From Taiwanofungus camphoratus (taxonomy: Eukaryota; Basidiomycota; Agaricomycetes; Polyporales; Taiwanofungaceae), in assembly GCA_003999685.1 (NCBI GenBank), contig CP021227.1, positions 744,001-808,000 on the forward strand: 64,000 nucleotides of DNA, written 5' to 3'. The notes beneath the pieces are model-generated. The model did no database searches. It was not told the origin of the DNA and saw nothing but the letters and a program-made list of their open reading frames with translations. A program made the position numbers and the translations under genes. This document shows, piece by piece, positions 61,262 to 64,000 of this stretch. The stretch's first letter is position 1; each line of letters opens with the position of its first letter.

Positions 61262-62046
61262 AGAGAGATTATTCTCATCCATGGAGGAAAAGATAGTCCA
61301 TATCGTAGCAATCGACATTGCTGACTACCCTACCGTGAAATTGCTGGAACGCGGCTGGGTGTCGCGACCACGCTCCTGGGAAGATCGGAAACCGAGGTCA
61401 TTCCTGCAAGACAGCTAACTGCTTCCACCCTTGAGCTTCTCCGCTACGGGTCTTGCACGTGCTTGTAACCAAGTAGACCTATGTGTGATAGTCTATACCA
61501 TACTCTTGTCATTGATCCCGAAGGGGAAACATGTTAGTGCCTTGTTGCTTATCATTTCCAATGATTGCTTTATGAAATGTGATGCGCACATTCTATATGC
61601 CTTAATCTCGGCAGGCAGCATAAAGGATCAATGCAAGTCAGGCAAGAACGCAATTTCCAATCGTTTGAGATGGACCGGCTGTTTGAGCAAAGGTGCCACC
61701 CAGAGAGGAGTAACGATTACAACAGACAACTCGTCGCATCCCGATCGTTCACATCATAATGTAACAGATTCAAGAGACAATACCACTAGATCCTGAGTCA
61801 ATTCCCGCACTTGATGGAAGCACCGGAAACCGAGCAGGAAGGAGAGAACGCCGACGGGATACAATATCAAAGACCGCAATGAACTGCGTGCCAGCTTTCT
61901 AGCAGAGGCAGAAGTCAGAAGTATAGAAGGGTCGTTGCGGGCCACAAGGGAGTCCTGGTTCAACCGCGAGCAGTCGTCAGCATCGCTGATGTATGTCACA
62001 TGACACGCGCTACTGCCATTTGCGGAAATGGTAGTGTCGAGAAGTT

Positions 62047-63409
62047 ATGTACGCGTCGACTGTAATGCATACCTGCCGCTGTTTGAGAGCTCCTCTCTCC
62101 ACCTCCGCATTGTATGATAAAATTCTTGGTCTCCAAGCGAGACGAAAATGCATACCCCAACGTCGACTCATCTCTGGTGCTTCCCCCCGTCACACGCAAT
62201 CAAACAATTCAGCGGCAACTAGCCTCCGAGAGTCGGAGGCGGATTCCAACTCGAAGGGAAAACAAAAAGAAAGCGTCGAGCAGAAGCCAAAGGATGTGAC
62301 TGAAGAACCTCCTTTACCTATGCTTCAGCGTCCACTCGGTGTGCGAGACAGACCAACCACGGGGCCGAAGACGTGGGCTCAAACTAGGGAGGAGTTGATG
62401 GATCAAGAGAAGAGGCTGGAGAAGAGAAAACACCTGTTTGTATCTGATTTCCCAATGCCTTTCCAGTTAATGACATGTTCGCCTCTTCAATTATCGTAGA
62501 GTCAAAGAAGCTACAAGGGGCTACTTCGCAGACTTAAGTGCGACGCGCAGACATGGTGGAAAGACATGGATTGCGCCAAGGGTGATGATACGTGAGGATG
62601 TGAGCATCATTCAGTTGCAGAGCTTGGCGATCATACAGTAGAAGCGACGTGCTACAATGAGGCCAATGCTTGCACCTCACCGTTCCTGACTCAATGGTGT
62701 CTTCTGTGATTCGAATGCTGAGGGATACCTCTAGAAAGCTCTATATTTCCCAGACATTGCAGGTACTACACTGAACTCGGAGGCCAATGTTCACACTACT
62801 TCCCTTTGCACGGGAAAAGTGTCCGTCATTGCCATGCTCTCCACAAAAATATCCGAGGTCTGTCCCTGTTCTCTTACTCGTAACTGCTCTGCTTTGCTTA
62901 CCCGTTCTCTTCCACGGTACGTGATATATGCAAACGTTTGTCCATCTGACTTCTAGCTACAAACCGCCAATTTCATCAGTGCCGCACACTCAGAATACTC
63001 TTCACATCCATCGTATCGATACATTCAAATAAATCTACAAGAGAATCTTCTCAAGTCTCTGCTCGTCTCTCTGTTTACCTCAAGTATCCGCAAGAATATT
63101 CCGCAGGTTTTGTGGGACACTTATCTTGTTAGCAGCCAAAATATGGAGTGAGCAAATTTATTATGAGACATCAACGCCCTAGAATTGTCTACGATGTAAG
63201 CATATACTGACATAAAGTCGATATCATATTATAGATACATCCGCGATGACTTGGGAATGTCAAATCGTCATGTAGGCTACATCTATCTGGTTGATGAGCA
63301 GTGTCGGGTCCGTTGGGCCGGATGCGCTGATCCCATGCCTCAAGAGGTGGAAGCTCTCAAAGTGTGCACCGGCGTGTTGCTCAGTAGGCATGCAAAGACT
63401 GCGCAATGA
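62047..63409 (+). CDS. ATP10: ATP10, mitochondrial F1Fo ATP synthase assembly factor (right copy)
   Basis: Five exons (62047-62435, 62500-62599, 62735-62857, 62957-63147, 63235-63409) give 325 residues. Exon and intron lengths equal those of the left copy. The protein has a Ser/Arg-rich presequence, RPLGVRDRPTTGPKTW, REELMDQEKRLEKRKHL, the ATP10 core (GYFADLSATRRHGGKTWIAP, ALYFPDIAGTTLNSE, TGKVSVIAMLSTKISE) and the thioredoxin-like C-terminal part (TYLVSSQNME, IRDDLGMSNRHVGYIYLVDE, RWAGCADPMPQE). Family role: chaperone for Atp6 at the inner membrane during ATP synthase assembly. All splice sites are intact. Both copies appear functional, so one may be recent or the pair may be an assembly artefact (see findings). 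Confidence 0.9.
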
Positions 63410-63937
63410 TGACTGTATGTGCTACTACATACGGTACGGGAGTGTTCCCCTACTCATGTGCAGCATACGAGTGCATATGATACTCTAGACACGTCGAGGT
63501 CCAGGTCCTCATCACGGTTCATAGAAGTACATTTCCGCCATACAACAATTAACAGTTTTCTGAATATCGATCAAGACTTCGTGCGGGAGGTGTCTGGTTG
63601 TCTTAGTTGTTGGCGTGGTCGCTCCGTGGCATCACCTAAGCTGCGTGGCCGGCCCCGTACGCCATGGTGGGGCCCTGGTTGGGTGTGCTCAACAGCGCTA
63701 GGAATTCCGGAACTCATGAATATATATTATATATCATTGATATATGAGTGGCGCAAAGTTGTGACCTCTGAGGATGGTGGTATGCCTTCTGCGCACTGTC
63801 CCTTCGCTGTGCTGAGGCTGAGGCCGTGCGAAGTCCCGGCAGGCGAAACACAGAGGCACAATACTGTGCCTAGTAGATAGATCATAAAACCCGTCGGATA
63901 TGTTTTCTCGCCGAGTGAATATACATAATGTGACACC

Positions 63938-64000
63938 TGTCGCACTGGCAAGTGTCATGCTACACCGCTTCTTGAACCAGTACCACCATCATCTCCATTA
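63938..64000. other. Unique sequence beyond the duplication, window end
   Basis: 63 bp outside the right arm with no recognisable feature. It does not match the sequence outside the left arm. Confidence 0.6.

Larger units (their letters stand above)
60670..63937 (+). repeat. Right arm of the 3.3-kb inverted segmental duplication
   Basis: Reverse-complement counterpart of 6261-9552. The arm is 3268 bp against 3292 bp on the left, and the difference is mainly a 29-nt segment missing near 61193. Coding exons of ATP10 differ by about 1% or less by eye. The inner end abuts the tandem repeats and the outer end is at TGACACC (63931-63937), after which the flanks differ. Confidence 0.9.

Overview
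The window is eukaryotic nuclear DNA from a filamentous fungus, almost certainly a basidiomycete of the class Agaricomycetes. The evidence is dense genes on both strands, many short GT-AG introns of about 44-60 nt, and families typical of that group: a Sec24 with an N-terminal WW domain, an expanded seven-helix membrane family, F-box/LRR-like paralogues and a cytochrome P450. A polypore-type species is my guess, not something the sequence proves. Exon limits below were worked out by hand from splice sites and family conservation.

Left edge (1-6260): nested transposons. A LINE (non-LTR retrotransposon; RNase H, zinc-knuckle, poly-A tail) runs left to right and ends at 6205. Two LTR elements of one Ty3/Gypsy-like family interrupt it. 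One lies on the minus strand, with its gag-like start and 5' LTR visible. The other is a solo LTR on the plus strand with a 4-bp target duplication. Their two 1766-bp LTRs face each other across 226 bp of LINE sequence and form a palindrome of about 3.76 kb.

Inverted segmental duplication: 6261-9552 and 60670-63937 are near-identical arms of about 3.3 kb in opposite orientation, about 51 kb apart. Each carries a complete five-exon copy of ATP10, a mitochondrial ATP synthase assembly factor.

Unique interior (9553-60669): mostly housekeeping genes on the left, then accessory families. In order: Ran1-like protein kinase, mitochondrial ribosomal protein S5, PITH-domain protein, MFS transporter, SEC24, ELYS-like nuclear pore protein, small SMP-domain protein, an F-box-like / sugar-type MFS / F-box-like trio, SEC2-like Rab exchange factor, SPP2 splicing factor, a cysteine-rich secreted protein, GFA1, a small glycine-rich protein, and a seven-helix protein / P450 / seven-helix protein block. 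A short tandem-repeat reading frame ends exactly where the right duplication arm begins.

The housekeeping genes are unrelated in pathway (secretion: SEC24, SEC2; chitin precursor supply: GFA1; splicing: SPP2; mitochondria: MRPS5, ATP10). I see no operon-like pathway or clear new multi-gene system. The most unusual features are architectural: the nested head-to-head LTRs, the ATP10 inverted duplication, the two paralogue pairs that each bracket a different gene, and the KGCGPKGCKHD-type repeat.
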